This document shows, piece by piece, positions 44,963 to 54,501 of a DNA stretch of 64,000 nucleotides. Position 1 is the stretch's first letter; each line of letters opens with the position of its first letter. The stretch comes from Belnapia arida (GTDB lineage: Bacteria > Pseudomonadota > Alphaproteobacteria > Acetobacterales > Acetobacteraceae). The translations under genes and the position numbers were made by a program. The stretch lies in NCBI RefSeq assembly GCF_016773205.1, contig NZ_JAETWB010000012.1, positions 62,001 through 126,000 of the forward strand, given 5' to 3'. Below the pieces are notes generated by a model. The model saw only the letters and a list, made by a program, of their open reading frames with translations, was not told the DNA's origin and ran no database searches.

Positions 44963-45732
44963 TTAAACTGTCTGGCCACCGTCGACGACCATGGCGTGCC
45001 CGGTGACGAAGGCGGCCGCGTCCGAGCACAGCCAGAGCACGGCCGCGGCGATCTCCTCGGGCCTACCCATCCGCCCGACCGGCTCCTGCGCGATCACCCG
45101 CGCACGCCCCTCGGGTGTGCCGCCGCTGAAGCGGTCCATCATCGGGGTCTCGATGATCCCGGGGCAGACGGCGTTGATGCGGATGTTCGCCTTCGCGTAG
45201 TCGAGCGCTGCCGCCTTCGTGAGGCCGACGACCCCGAACTTCGCGGCGCAGTACGCGGCCTGGCCTGCGAAGCCTTTCACCCCGGCGCCGGAGGAGGTGT
45301 TGACGATCGCCCCGCCGCCTTGCTTTAGCAGCAGGGGGATCTCGTGCTTCATGCACAGGAAGACGCCGCGCAGGTCGATCGAGGCGATCCGGTCCCACTG
45401 CTCCTCGGTGAGGTCGGCCGCCGCCGTGACCGGCTGCTCAACACCGGCGTTGTTGAAGGCGAAGTCGATGCGACCGAACGCTTCGACCGCCTTGTCCAGC
45501 GCGGCCTTCACATCCGTGGCCCGCGACACGTCACACCGGACAGCAAGCGCCCGCCCCCGGCCTGTTCGACCAGGCGGGCCGTCTCCCGGTTGCCCTCCTC
45601 CGAGACGTCGGCGACCACGACGCTGGCGCCCTCGCGCGCGAAGGCCAGCGCCGCCGCGCGGCCGATGCCGTTTGCCGCCCCCGTCACGAAGGCGACCTTC
45701 CTCGCGTAGCTCCCGCTCTGGTTCGTCGTCAT
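44963..45732 (-). pseudogene. SDR-family oxidoreductase with single-base frameshift
   Basis: The first part (45732 to about 45560) encodes a good SDR front: [36 protein letters not shown]. The rest, in another frame to 44963, continues [41 protein letters not shown] and VDGGQTV. Adding one C to the C5 run at 45554-45558 (a G-run on the coding strand) would restore a complete 256-residue enzyme. It may be a real mutation or an error in a homopolymer. Confidence 0.85.
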
Positions 45733-45820
45733 GCCTTGATCCTTCCTGGTTGCTCCGAGGCTGCGAAACCTGGGGCCACTCGCTGTCTCGGATGGAGAGA
45801 TAGGAGGTACGGTTAGCGGC

Positions 45821-45865
45821 GATTAGGCGCTAAAAAGCGCATAAGGCTATAAGCAGGGCTTCTCA
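45821..45865 (+). promoter_or_regulatory. Promoter/operator of the LysR gene, shared with its paralogue
   Basis: The 45 bases before the LysR ATG match those before the second LysR gene (51516-51560) at 35 of 45 positions, with no gaps. Shared parts are GATTAGGCG, TAAAAA, GCAT, and GCTATAAGC, which may be the -10 box. A GCGCT-aaaa-AGCGC palindrome sits inside. This conservation beyond coding sequence points to a binding site for the regulator itself. Confidence 0.7.
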
Positions 45866-46759
45866 ATGGCGCGGACCGAACGCAACGATCTCGAGGCTTT
45901 CCTCGCCGTCGCCCGAGAGCGGAGCTTCACCCGTGCCGCGGCGAAGCTCGGAGTCTCACAGTCGGCCCTCAGCCAGACACTCCGTGGGCTCGAGGCGCGG
46001 CTCCGGCTCCGGCTGCTGACCCGCACCACCCGCAGCGTGGCGCCGACAGAGGCGGGCGAGCGCCTGCTGCGGACCCTGGGCCCGGCCTTCGACCGGATCG
46101 ACGCCACCCTCGCCGAACTCAGCGAACTACGTGAGAAGCCCTCCGGCACCATCCGCATCACAGCGGGCGAGCACCCGGTCGAGACGATCCTCATGCCAGC
46201 CCTGGAGCGACTTCTGCCGGACTACCCGGACATCAAGGTCGAGGTCGACGTCGACAACACCCTGACCGACCTCGCAGCCGGGCGCTACGACGCAGGCATC
46301 CGCTTCGGCGAGCAGGTGGCCAGGGACATGATCGCGGTGCGGATCGGGCCGGAGATGCGCATGGCCGTCGTCGGCGCACCTGCGTATTTCGCCCGGCGGC
46401 CGCGGCCGAAGGCGCCGCAGGACCTAACCGAGCACGCCTGCATCAACATCCGCCTGCCGACGCATGGCTCGCTGTATGCCTGGGAATTCGAGAAGGGAAA
46501 GCGCGAGCTCAAGGTGCACGTGGAGGGTCCGCTGGTGTTCAACTACGCGCCATTGCTTCTCCAAGCCGCACTGGGCGGGCTCGGGCTGGCCTGTGTGTTC
46601 GAGGACCAAGTGCAGGAACAGATCGCTGAAGGGCGGCTTGTCCGGGTGCTCGCCGACTGGTGCCCGCCCTTCCCAGGGTATCACCTCTACTACCCCGGCC
46701 GTCGCCAGCCTACGGCAGCATTCGCCTTGCTGGTCGAGGCGCTGCGCTTCCGGGATTGA
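45866..46759 (+). CDS. LysR-family transcriptional regulator
   Basis: A 297-residue LysR protein. The winged HTH spans about 5-62 (FLAVARERSFTRAAAKLGVS then QSALSQTLRGLEARL). The effector domain begins SGTIRITAGEHPVETILMPA and ends LVEALRFRD. It is divergent from the SDR/SMP-30 genes, the classic arrangement for control of neighbouring catabolic genes. A frameshifted paralogue lies at 51.6 kb, with a matching promoter. Confidence 0.93.
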   Translation: MARTERNDLEAFLAVARERSFTRAAAKLGVSQSALSQTLRGLEARLRLRLLTRTTRSVAPTEAGERLLRTLGPAFDRIDATLAELSELREKPSGTIRITAGEHPVETILMPALERLLPDYPDIKVEVDVDNTLTDLAAGRYDAGIRFGEQVARDMIAVRIGPEMRMAVVGAPAYFARRPRPKAPQDLTEHACINIRLPTHGSLYAWEFEKGKRELKVHVEGPLVFNYAPLLLQAALGGLGLACVFEDQVQEQIAEGRLVRVLADWCPPFPGYHLYYPGRRQPTAAFALLVEALRFRD

Positions 46760-46892
46760 AGTCGAAGAACCCTGTGTTGGCTGGTGCGGCGGAATAGGCG
46801 TGTTCAGCAGCATCCGGAGCCTGACGGAGCGCGGCGGTGCTGGTTCGACCGGTGCCGCGAACGAGGCAACCTACTCGACCGCCTCCGGCCGT

Positions 46893-47285
46893 TCACTTTG
46901 CCTTCGTGCCGAGCATGACGGGGTCGGTCTCGACGAGCCTGAGCGACCTGACCATATGCTGGGTGCCAGTCTTGTATTTCAGAAAGTGGGGCGTCTCCAG
47001 GTGCGCCCTGTACGCCTCGTCACTCGCGTACACCTCGAAGATCCTGATGCGGGCAGGGTTGTCCCTTTCGGACACGGCGTACAGGGCCAGAACCCCGGGC
47101 TCGACGCGGATGGAAGTCTCGATCTCCTCTCTGAGCGCAGCCTTGTAGGCGTCCAGCTGGACGGGATCGATATCGAGTTCTGCCACGCGCACGTTCATGC
47201 CTTGTCTCTCCTGAGCAACGGCAGTCTCGCAGAGCGACAAAGCAAGCGCCGATGCGCAGAGACCCAAAAACAGTTTGCGAACCAT
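46893..47285 (-). CDS. Exported antibiotic biosynthesis monooxygenase (ABM) domain protein
   Basis: A 130-residue protein with a Sec signal peptide (MVRKLFLGLCASALALSLCE and TAVAQ) and one ABM/ferredoxin-like domain. That domain runs from NVRVAELDIDPVQLDAYKAA through EPGVLALYAV to HFLKYKTGTQHMV. Such domains act as quinol monooxygenases or heme-binding enzymes. AGGAGGG is placed well before the ATG at 47285. An exported form is uncommon; it belongs to the cluster of secreted enzymes here. Confidence 0.85.
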   Translation of the reverse strand: MVRKLFLGLCASALALSLCETAVAQERQGMNVRVAELDIDPVQLDAYKAALREEIETSIRVEPGVLALYAVSERDNPARIRIFEVYASDEAYRAHLETPHFLKYKTGTQHMVRSLRLVETDPVMLGTKAK

Positions 47286-47476
47286 GTTGCCCTCCTGGTG
47301 GGTTCTCCGAAGATGCAAGGTCACCGGCGGTACTGCGCGTCGCTGACCTTCTCCAGTCAACGCTCCGGCCGTCACGGGGACCAGCTGAGCCCGCGACGCG
47401 ACCCGCCTGATTATTGCCTGACCACCTCGGACCCTGCCGCCCGGGTCTTGAGGGGGAGCAGAAAACTTCTGCGGGA

Positions 47477-47507
47477 GGCCCGCCCGCGGCGTCTTCCCGG
47501 GCGGGCC
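47477..47507 (-). terminator. 10-bp GC hairpin after the DUF1330 gene
   Basis: GGCCCGCCCG (47477-47486) pairs perfectly with CGGGCGGGCC (47498-47507). It lies 12 bp past the stop of the minus-strand DUF1330 gene. On that strand it is followed at a distance by a T-rich stretch. Confidence 0.65.
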
Positions 47508-47518
47508 GTTCGTTGACC

Positions 47519-47911
47519 TCAGTCCGCCAAACCTTCGATGATGTAGGTGCGCGAGATGCCAGACCGCTGCCGGACCGGCCGCAGGTTCCGGTAGACGTCG
47601 GAGTCATACCAGGCCCGTGTCTGTTCCATGTTCGGGAACTCAATAATCACGGTCCGTGACCCGGGAGGCGGTCCCTCGAGGGCCGAAATCCTGCCGCCTC
47701 GCACGATGAAGTGGCCGCCGAACGGCTCGAACGTCCCGGCGACCCCCGCGCTGTAGGGCTTAATGCCCTCGGGATCCCTGAGTTCGAACTCCGCCACGTA
47801 ATAGGCCCGAGGCTTGGCGGCAGGCTGCGCCCCGGCGGGCACGATCCCCGCCCCTACAGCGCCGACGGCACCTCCGGTCAGGACAGTGAGGAGAAGCGTT
47901 CGCTTCAGCAT
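47519..47911 (-). CDS. Exported DUF1330 domain protein
   Basis: A 130-residue protein with a signal peptide ([20 protein letters not shown], cleaved near PAGAQ). Its single DUF1330 domain ([54 protein letters not shown]) is a dimeric alpha/beta barrel-like fold related to ABM proteins. GGAGG lies before the ATG. Like its neighbours it is predicted to be periplasmic. Its activity is unknown. Confidence 0.88.
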   Translation of the reverse strand: MLKRTLLLTVLTGGAVGAVGAGIVPAGAQPAAKPRAYYVAEFELRDPEGIKPYSAGVAGTFEPFGGHFIVRGGRISALEGPPPGSRTVIIEFPNMEQTRAWYDSDVYRNLRPVRQRSGISRTYIIEGLAD

Positions 47912-48051
47912 AAGACCTCCATTTCAAGATGCGTGCGCGATCCGCCCGGCACGCCGTTCGTCAGCCTCGGCGAGACCCGTCCCGCCAGGGCGTCAGGCAC
48001 AGCTTGCAGCACCGGGACCGGGCCAAGCCCATCGGCGGCGGATGCAAAAGC

Positions 48052-48573
48052 TCAACGCCGGTACTGCTCGTCCGAGACCTTCTCCATCCACTCCACGGCC
48101 CGGCCATCCACGTGCTCCTGCAGGGCGATGTGCGTAATCCCCGTGGCGGCCGCGGCGCCGTGCCAGTGCTTCACCCCGGGTGGGATCCAGACGACGTCGC
48201 CAGGGCGGATCTCCTCGACGGGACCACCCTCGCGCTGCACCCAGCCAAGACCCGAAGTCACGACCAGCACTTGGCCGACCGGGTGCGTGTGCCAAGCGGA
48301 GCGGGCCCCCGGCTCGAAGGTGACGAGGCCACCGGACATGCGCGACGGGGCAGTCGCCGGGAACAGCGGGTCGACGCGCACGGAGCCGGTGAAGTACTCG
48401 ACCGGTCCCCCGCCGGAGGGTTGCGAACCGGCCCGCGCGATCCGGATGCCCCCGCCACCCTCGACCAGGGCGGAGGATGCGGCACCCGGCCCCGGGACGG
48501 CCGCCACCTGACCGTAGGCGACCACCGGGCCGAGCAGCGATGCCAGCAAGGCCAATGGGGCAAGTCGGTTCAT
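48052..48573 (-). CDS. Exported cupin, hydroxynitrile lyase (GtHNL)-like
   Basis: A 173-residue protein with a signal peptide ([20 protein letters not shown]) and one cupin domain. The likely metal ligands are H95, H97, Q101 and H136 in [10 protein letters not shown] and GVKHWHG. It closely parallels the second cupin at 51.0 kb, which lacks a signal peptide. The relatives include the manganese (R)-hydroxynitrile lyase of Granulicella, whose ligands are H53/H55/Q59/H94. AGGAGA precedes the ATG. The substrate here is unknown. Confidence 0.85.
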   Translation of the reverse strand: MNRLAPLALLASLLGPVVAYGQVAAVPGPGAASSALVEGGGGIRIARAGSQPSGGGPVEYFTGSVRVDPLFPATAPSRMSGGLVTFEPGARSAWHTHPVGQVLVVTSGLGWVQREGGPVEEIRPGDVVWIPPGVKHWHGAAAATGITHIALQEHVDGRAVEWMEKVSDEQYRR

Positions 48574-48638
48574 TTCTTTCGTCTCCTGATGTGGGCGTTC
48601 TGCCTGCGGGCGACCCCAGACGAGCCCTTGCGGATGCG

Positions 48639-49484
48639 CTAGTTGCGACGGCCGTCGAGGACGGCCTTCAGGACTGGGACGGCCGAGAAGGCGTTTGGCC
48701 AACCGGCGTAGAAGGCGAGGTGCGTGACGACCTCCCCGGCCTGCGCCCGGGTGAGCCCGTTATCCATCGCCCGGTTGAGGTGGTAGGGGACCTGCGCGAC
48801 CTGGCCCGAGGCGATCAGGCTGCTGACCGTGACGAGGCTGCGGTCCCGCGGCGCGAGGCCCGGACGGAGCCACAGGTCCCGGAACAGGATGTCCGTGGTG
48901 AACCCTTCGAGGCCCGGCGACACCGGGCGGACGTCCTGTTCCACGCGCGCCGCCCGCGTGGCCTCCGCGGCTTGGTCGAGCGGGAGGAGTTCGGGCTCGG
49001 AGGGAGGCAGTTGATCGGCGCCGATGCGCCGCCGGGCGAAGACATCCTTCGCCGCCGCGACCGCCTGCAAGGCGTTGCCCCAGCCGGAGTAGAAGGCGAG
49101 GTGCGTGATGAGCTCGGAGATCTCGCCGGGCTTCACGTCGCTGTCGAGCGCGAGGTCCAGGTAGCGGGGCAGCTCCGCGGCCTGGTTCCGCGCAACCAAG
49201 GCCGCCAGCGTGACAAGGCTTCGGTCGCGCGGGGAAAGGTCGGGGCGGCGCCAGAGGTTACCGAAGAGGGCATTTTGCTCGTAGCGCTCGAGCGCCGGGG
49301 CAACTGTGCGCACGTTGTCACCTACGCGCGCGGGAACGCTCGCGGATGGCGGAACGCTCACCACCTGCGCGTGGGCCAGTGATTTGGCACCAAGGAGGCA
49401 TAGAACGGCAGCAGCTGCGAGGAGGCTTGCGTTGCTCGGTGCTTTGCACAGGGCTGTATTGGGCCGGACGCCATTCGTTTCCAT
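48639..49484 (-). CDS. Exported carboxymuconolactone decarboxylase-like protein, two CMD repeats
   Basis: A 281-residue protein with a signal peptide ending SLAHAQ and two CMD domains of about 100 residues each. The first has [20 protein letters not shown] and [20 protein letters not shown]; the second has [20 protein letters not shown] and [20 protein letters not shown]. Both keep the ITHLAFYxGWxNA helix but have no CxxC, so AhpD peroxidase activity is unlikely. GGAG stands before the ATG at 49484. The family's normal task is decarboxylating a ring-cleavage lactone in the cytoplasm; here it is exported. Confidence 0.88.
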   Translation of the reverse strand: METNGVRPNTALCKAPSNASLLAAAAVLCLLGAKSLAHAQVVSVPPSASVPARVGDNVRTVAPALERYEQNALFGNLWRRPDLSPRDRSLVTLAALVARNQAAELPRYLDLALDSDVKPGEISELITHLAFYSGWGNALQAVAAAKDVFARRRIGADQLPPSEPELLPLDQAAEATRAARVEQDVRPVSPGLEGFTTDILFRDLWLRPGLAPRDRSLVTVSSLIASGQVAQVPYHLNRAMDNGLTRAQAGEVVTHLAFYAGWPNAFSAVPVLKAVLDGRRN

Positions 49485-49516
49485 CGCTTTTCTCCGTTCG
49501 TGGCAGTTGGGAGGCA

Positions 49517-50713
49517 TCAGGAGGGGGACGGTGTCCGGAGGAGCCGCACGGCGACAGGCGCGGCGCAGAGCACGAGCAGCGCGCTGACTAGGAACACGGC
49601 CCCCATGCCGTCCCAGCCCGCTACCAGCCCGAGCGCGGGACCGGCTATCCCCAGCGCCAGATCAATGAAAGCGGTGTAGGCGCCCGTGGCGAGGCCGCGG
49701 CTCTCCAACGGCGCGCGGCGGACTGCCTCCACGCCGAAGCCGGGGTAGACGAGAGAGTATCCGAGGCCGGTGAGCGTTGCCCCGGCAAGGGCCAGCGCGG
49801 GCCAGGGCGCGAGCCAGATGAGCACCAAGCCCGCCGCCTCGGCGACCACGCTGGCCAGCGCGACCCTGGTGCCGCCAATCCTGTCCGGCAGGTGGCCGAA
49901 GAGCGAGCGCATGAGGATGAAGGCGAGCGCGAACAGGGTCAGGCCGGGCCAAGTCGGGTTCCACCCGCGCTCCGCGAAGAGCAGCGTGACGAAGGTGAGC
50001 GTCGCGCCGAACCCGATGCTGCTGAATGCCATCCCAAGGCCCGGCAGCCAGACGGCACCGATCACCTTGCCGAAGGCGGGGCGTGCGCGGTTCGTCGGGG
50101 CGACCGGCTTGAGCGGCAGAACGATCAACAGGGTGACGAGCGGCGCCACGATCGTGACGAGGGTGATGGCCGTGAAGCCGTATGCGGCGTAGAGTGCGCT
50201 TCCCAAGGGAGCGCCGAGCGCGAAGGCGCCGAACATCGCCGTCCCAACCCAGGCGATGACCTTGCCCGTGTTTCGCGGTCCCGCAGAGGACAGCCCCAGG
50301 CTGAGCGCCCCCGTCATGACAAAGCTCTCCGCCCCGCCAAGCAGGGCCCGGCCTGCCAGAAGGATCGAGACCGACGCCACCGGCGCATAGGTGAAGCGGA
50401 GCGACAGCAGGTAGAGCAGCCCCGAGGCCGCGGCCATCAGCAGGCCAACGATGACGGCGCGCTTGGCACCCCGGCTGTCGGCGTAGTGGCCCGCCCACAG
50501 CCGCGAGACGAAGGACGCCGCGAACTGGGTGCCCGCGACCAAGCCAACCACGAAGGCACCAAGGCCGAGGCCCTGATGTACGTACAGCGGCAGCACCGGC
50601 AGCGCGAGGCCGACCACGAGGAAGGCGACAAAGACCACCACCATGATCGGCATCAGTGCCGCCACGACGGTGCGAGCCGCGACGGGCGGCCGGGCGGCCA
50701 TAGCGGACATCAT
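49517..50713 (-). CDS. MFS transporter (arabinose/drug efflux-like)
   Basis: A 398-residue carrier with 12 predicted helices. It has the MFS motif in [16 protein letters not shown] and helix-4 [17 protein letters not shown], then [20 protein letters not shown] at the front. The ATG at 50713 (a second ATG follows) has AAGGTGA just before it. Similar proteins are labelled arabinose efflux permeases. It is in line with the tautomerase and cupin genes and may export their product. Confidence 0.87.
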   Translation of the reverse strand: MMSAMAARPPVAARTVVAALMPIMVVVFVAFLVVGLALPVLPLYVHQGLGLGAFVVGLVAGTQFAASFVSRLWAGHYADSRGAKRAVIVGLLMAAASGLLYLLSLRFTYAPVASVSILLAGRALLGGAESFVMTGALSLGLSSAGPRNTGKVIAWVGTAMFGAFALGAPLGSALYAAYGFTAITLVTIVAPLVTLLIVLPLKPVAPTNRARPAFGKVIGAVWLPGLGMAFSSIGFGATLTFVTLLFAERGWNPTWPGLTLFALAFILMRSLFGHLPDRIGGTRVALASVVAEAAGLVLIWLAPWPALALAGATLTGLGYSLVYPGFGVEAVRRAPLESRGLATGAYTAFIDLALGIAGPALGLVAGWDGMGAVFLVSALLVLCAAPVAVRLLRTPSPS

Positions 50714-50771
50714 GTCACCTTGGGAAACGTGGGGTAGGAACGGAGGCCCGTGCCGATTGAGGTCCGGCCGT

Positions 50772-51002
50772 TCAAAGGGGGCCGTAGCCGGGCTTCTTGT
50801 AGAGCTTGCCCCGGCCGTTGATGATGTCGGGCTTGTAGACCTTCTCGGTCCACTCACCCGGCTCGAACTCCTCCAGGCTGACCGAAACAGACTCTACGCC
50901 GTAGTCCAGGCTGGCCATGACGGCCTTGGTCACCTCCTTGGTGAGCTTGGCTTTCTGCCGCTCCGACTTTCCGGTCCAAAGCTTGACGATCACGTGGGGC
51001 AT
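50772..51002 (-). CDS. 4-oxalocrotonate tautomerase-family protein
   Basis: A 76-residue tautomerase. The catalytic residue is the proline following the start ([20 protein letters not shown]), with later [13 protein letters not shown] and [10 protein letters not shown]. Proteins of this family interconvert keto and enol acids from aromatic degradation. GGAGG lies ten bases before the ATG, and the gene is in line with the cupin upstream. It resembles PptA-type members. Confidence 0.88.
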   Translation of the reverse strand: MPHVIVKLWTGKSERQKAKLTKEVTKAVMASLDYGVESVSVSLEEFEPGEWTEKVYKPDIINGRGKLYKKPGYGPL

Positions 51003-51034
51003 CGACCAGTCCTCCAACCCAACGCGGGCGAGCG

Positions 51035-51430
51035 CTACCTGTGGTACTGCTCGTCGGTGACGTGTTCCATCCATTCAACGGGCGAGCCGTTGAGCTTCTC
51101 CTGGATGGCGACGTGGCTCATGGCAGTGGTCGGCGAGGCTCCGTGCCAGTGCTTCTCGCCGGGCGGGAACCAGACCACGTCGCCCGGCCGGATCTCCTCG
51201 ATCGGACCACCCTCGCGCTGAACCCAGCCGCATCCGACCGTGACGATGAGGGTCTGGCCGAGCGGATGGGTGTGCCAGGCCGTGCGGGCGCCGGGTTCGA
51301 AGGTGACGAGGGCCATGCCGACGCGAGCCGGATCGGGCGGGTTGTGCAGCGGGTCGATGCGGACCGTGCCGGTGAACCAGTCTGCCGGACCCTTTCCGGA
51401 GGGCTGCGAGCCCGCTCGCTTGATCTCCAT
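51035..51430 (-). CDS. Cupin closely resembling manganese (R)-hydroxynitrile lyase GtHNL
   Basis: A 131-residue cupin that begins [20 protein letters not shown]. Its putative metal ligands H53, H55, Q59 and H94 fall at exactly the positions known for the Granulicella tundricola enzyme. GtHNL splits cyanohydrins such as mandelonitrile, though its natural role is uncertain. The ATG at 51430, with GGAGAGG before it, fits the family start better than one at 51442. It has no signal peptide, unlike its paralogue at 48.1 kb. Divergent from the broken LysR gene. Confidence 0.88.
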   Translation of the reverse strand: MEIKRAGSQPSGKGPADWFTGTVRIDPLHNPPDPARVGMALVTFEPGARTAWHTHPLGQTLIVTVGCGWVQREGGPIEEIRPGDVVWFPPGEKHWHGASPTTAMSHVAIQEKLNGSPVEWMEHVTDEQYHR

Positions 51431-51515
51431 CGTCCTCTCCATCGTTCCCCGCCTCGGACCGTCTCGTCCGTCCCGGCAGTCTCAGCGATCCCAGATAGCC
51501 GGTGCGCCCCCTCGG

Positions 51516-51560
51516 GATTAGGCGGTAAAAACTGCATGCCGCTATAAGCGAGACTTCTGA
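51516..51560 (+). promoter_or_regulatory. Second copy of the LysR promoter/operator
   Basis: The match to 45821-45865 (35 of 45 bases, no gaps) ends immediately before the ATG of the second LysR gene. It lies between that gene and the divergent cupin-tautomerase-MFS genes, so the surviving LysR at 45.9 kb could bind here too. Confidence 0.65.
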
Positions 51561-52451
51561 ATGCCGCGGACCGATCTCAGCGACCTTCCGGCATTCCTCC
51601 GGGTCGCGCGGGGGCGGAGCTTCACCCGGGCCGCGGCCAAGCTCGGGGTCTCACAGGCGGCGCTGAGCCAGACCGTCCGCGGCTTCGAGGAGCGGCTCGG
51701 GTTGTGGCTGCTGACCCGCACCTCCCGCAGCCTCGCGCCCACTGAGGCTGGAGAGCGCATGCTTCGAACACTCGCCCGGCGCTGGACGACATTGACGCCA
51801 CGTTGGTTGGGCTCGGTGACCTGCACGAGCATCCGTCCGGCACCAGTCGCATCACCACGCTCGAGCGCGCGGCGCGCTCAATCTTATGGCTTGCCCCGTA
51901 CCGGTTCCTGCCGGGCTACCCCGACCTCAAGATCGCGACCGCCATCGACGACGGGCTGACCGGCGTTGTGGCCGAGCGGTTCGATGCGGGGGTGCGATCC
52001 GGCGAGATGGTGGCCAAGGACATGGTCGCGGTGCGCATCGGGCCGGACCTGCGCATGGCCGTGGTGGGCGAGCCGTCCTACTTCGCTAGCCGCCCAAAGC
52101 CAAAGACGCCGCAGGACCTGATGGTGCACAAATGCATCAACCTGCGCATGGCGACTTACGGGCCGTGTGCCCTCGGATCTCGAGAATGGTCACCGCGGGG
52201 TGAAGGTGCGGGTCGAGAGGCACCCGGTATTCAACGACATGGCCCTGGTCCTGAGTGCTACGGGGGCGGGGCGGGGCTTGGCCTGCGTGTTGGAGGACCA
52301 GGTGCAGGACGAGATCGACAGCGGAACGCTGGTGAGGGCGCTGGCCGACTGGTGCCCGCCCAGTCAGGTCAACCATTTCTACTATCCCCACCGCCGTCAG
52401 CCAACGCCTGCTTTCATGCTGCTGGTCGACGCGCTGCGGCACAACGGCTGA
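51561..52451 (+). pseudogene. LysR-family regulator, paralogue, two frameshifts
   Basis: The HTH part is intact (RSFTRAAAKLGVSQAALSQT). A frameshift near 51778 moves the frame to DDIDATLVG-like sequence and then GDLHEHPSGTSRITTLERAA, YPDLKIATAIDDGLTGVVAE and KDMVAVRIGPDLRMAVVGEP. A second near 52175 moves to LENGHRGVKVRVERHPVFND and WCPPSQVNHFYYPHRRQPTP, ending LLVDALRHNG. Joined, it is a full-length homologue of the LysR at 45.9 kb. It is therefore a dead duplicate unless the sequence is wrong at two places. Confidence 0.87.
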
Positions 52452-52631
52452 GGCCGTACCGCAGTGTTTGGCAGGCATCCGGCGTCTGCAGTTTTGGTGC
52501 TGCCCTCGTCGGCTTTGGCACAAACCTAGCTCAGAAACGGACAGGCCGCTTTCGGCCACCTTCGGCCACGTCAGGTTAAAGGACGGCTACTCGGACTGCT
52601 TCATCGAGCCAGCCTCTGCTATGCTCCCCAA

Positions 52632-54362
52632 GTGCAGCCCTCCGTCGTCTCCTGGTACGATTCGAACGCTTCCCGGCTGGCGGGCGCTTATGAGGCGGTG
52701 CCGCCAATCATCAGCCGGGATTGGCTAACCGACCTTCTTCCTCGCCCGCCTGCCGTAGTCATTGACGTCGGCGCTGGTACCGGCCGTGACGCAGGCGCCT
52801 ACGCCGCTGCGGGTTACGAGGTCATTGCTGTCGAGCCCTCGTCCAGCATGCGAAGCCAAGCCGAACGGCTGCACCAGTCGCCAAGGATTCGCTGGCTCTC
52901 CGATAGCCTACCCGCTTTGACCACAGTGTCCCGCTCTGGCGTCGCGGCCGACGTGGTTTCCTTGAGTGCGGTTTGGCAGCACGTTAACCCTGCGGACCGG
53001 CCGCGTGCGTTCCGGAAACTGGTAGGTCTCTTGAGGTCGGGCGGCCTGCTGGTGGTGACGCTGCGCCACGGACCTGACGACGGACGCGGCGCCCACCCAG
53101 TCAGCCTCGCTGAAATCGAAGCCTTGGCTCGCTCGCATGGCATGCAGGTCGTCCGAGCGGTGCCGTCTCCCAATCTCCAGGGGCGCCCGGAAATCTCCTG
53201 GACCGCCGTCGTCCTCCGCCTGCCTGATGACGGGACGGGTGCCCTGACACTACTCCGGCATCTCATCCTGATGGATGCCAAGAGCGCGACCTACAAGCTG
53301 GGACTTCTCCGGGCTCTGTGCCGCGCAGCCGATGGGTCGGCAGGCTTGGCCCTGGAGGACGGCGACGACCATGTTTGGCTGCCGTTAGGCTTGGTCGCCC
53401 TGAATTGGCTCAGGCTCTACTTGCCTCTGGCGAAGGCCGATCTGCCGCAGGCACCCGGCAACCGGCGCGGAGCCGAAGGACTGGGCTTCGCAGGTCTTGG
53501 GTGGCAGGCTCTCGAAGCCGGTGCTCTGTCGCCCCTCGATTTGCGCGTTGGCGCCGTAATCGGTGAGACGGCCGCCTGTGTTCTCCACGAGGCACTGCGC
53601 GAGGCGGCCGACCACATCATCCGCATGCCCGCGAACTATCTGACTTTTCCGGGTGGCGGGCGAATTCTTGAAACTGCTCGCGCGCGAGCGCCGCGCCCCT
53701 CAGGTTCACTGGTTGTGGACGGCACCTTCCTATCCACCTTCGGCAGCATGCGGGTACCGCGTCACCTGTGGACGGCAATGCAGCGCTTCGCGGTTTGGGT
53801 GGAGCCCGCACTCATCTCGGAGTGGATGCGCCTCATGCAGGGCTACGCCGCCGCCCAAGGCAGGACCTTGAGCACGGGCGTTATGGCGGCGGCGATGAGC
53901 TGGTCCGACCCAGTGCGCGACATCGCCGTACCTCGCGCCCGAGCACTAGCGTTTATGGAGGATGGAACCGCAGTCCACTGCGTCTGGAGCGGCAAGCGAT
54001 TGGCGCCGGACACACTGGATGTCGACCACTGCCTCCCATGGTCGGCCTGGCCATGTGGGGACCTTTGGAACCTGATGCCGTCCCATCGCGGCGTGAACCA
54101 ACACAGCAAGCGCGAACGCTTGCCCAGCGCTGTAGTCTTGCAAAGGGCTGAACAGGCGATCAGCGAATGGTGGTCGGCCGCCTATCTGCGCGCTGACGAA
54201 CGAATTCTGCCGGTGCGGTTCACCTCCGAGGCCCGGGCCAGCTTGCCCGGGTTGGTGTCCGCCGACGCTTTCGGGCCGAGAGAAGTCCACACAGCTATGG
54301 CCCTCCAACGAACACGGCTCCGCCAAGACCAGGGCGTTCCAGAGTGGGAGGGGCAGCCGTAG
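52632..54362 (+). CDS. Fusion of SAM methyltransferase and HNH endonuclease
   Basis: A 576-residue protein with three parts. Residues 1-200 are a class I methyltransferase: motif I VVIDVGAGTGRDAGAYAAAG at 42-61, acidic VEPS at 67-70, then LLRSGGLLVVTLRHG. Residues about 205-400 are an all-helical middle containing DAKSATYKLGLLRALCRAAD and LPLGLVALNWLRLY, unrecognised by name. Residues about 440-510 are an HNH nuclease: GKRLAPDTLDVDHCLPWSAW with D465-H466, N480 in GDLWNLMPSH, and N489/H491 before SKRER. The start is a GTG at 52632 with a weak ribosome site, but the duplicate at 59 kb starts alike. The combination suggests nucleic-acid modification and cutting, possibly defence. Confidence 0.8.
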   Translation: MQPSVVSWYDSNASRLAGAYEAVPPIISRDWLTDLLPRPPAVVIDVGAGTGRDAGAYAAAGYEVIAVEPSSSMRSQAERLHQSPRIRWLSDSLPALTTVSRSGVAADVVSLSAVWQHVNPADRPRAFRKLVGLLRSGGLLVVTLRHGPDDGRGAHPVSLAEIEALARSHGMQVVRAVPSPNLQGRPEISWTAVVLRLPDDGTGALTLLRHLILMDAKSATYKLGLLRALCRAADGSAGLALEDGDDHVWLPLGLVALNWLRLYLPLAKADLPQAPGNRRGAEGLGFAGLGWQALEAGALSPLDLRVGAVIGETAACVLHEALREAADHIIRMPANYLTFPGGGRILETARARAPRPSGSLVVDGTFLSTFGSMRVPRHLWTAMQRFAVWVEPALISEWMRLMQGYAAAQGRTLSTGVMAAAMSWSDPVRDIAVPRARALAFMEDGTAVHCVWSGKRLAPDTLDVDHCLPWSAWPCGDLWNLMPSHRGVNQHSKRERLPSAVVLQRAEQAISEWWSAAYLRADERILPVRFTSEARASLPGLVSADAFGPREVHTAMALQRTRLRQDQGVPEWEGQP

Positions 54363-54501
54363 CTAGGACGAGTAGCTATTGGAACGTCAGAGAAAGCGGT
54401 CTGGCCGCACTGACACCAACCGCCCTGGTGAACGACCGGTTACGAGCCGAAGCAGCTGTAGCCGGGGCGCACCCGCTACTTCGGCACATGTCCCCGCGGC
54501 A

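Noticed and set aside
52632-54362. Reading the fusion as an ordinary restriction-modification enzyme
   Set aside because: The methyltransferase part lacks visible DNA-methylase motif IV forms (DPPY, NPPY or PC), so a DNA target is not shown by sequence.
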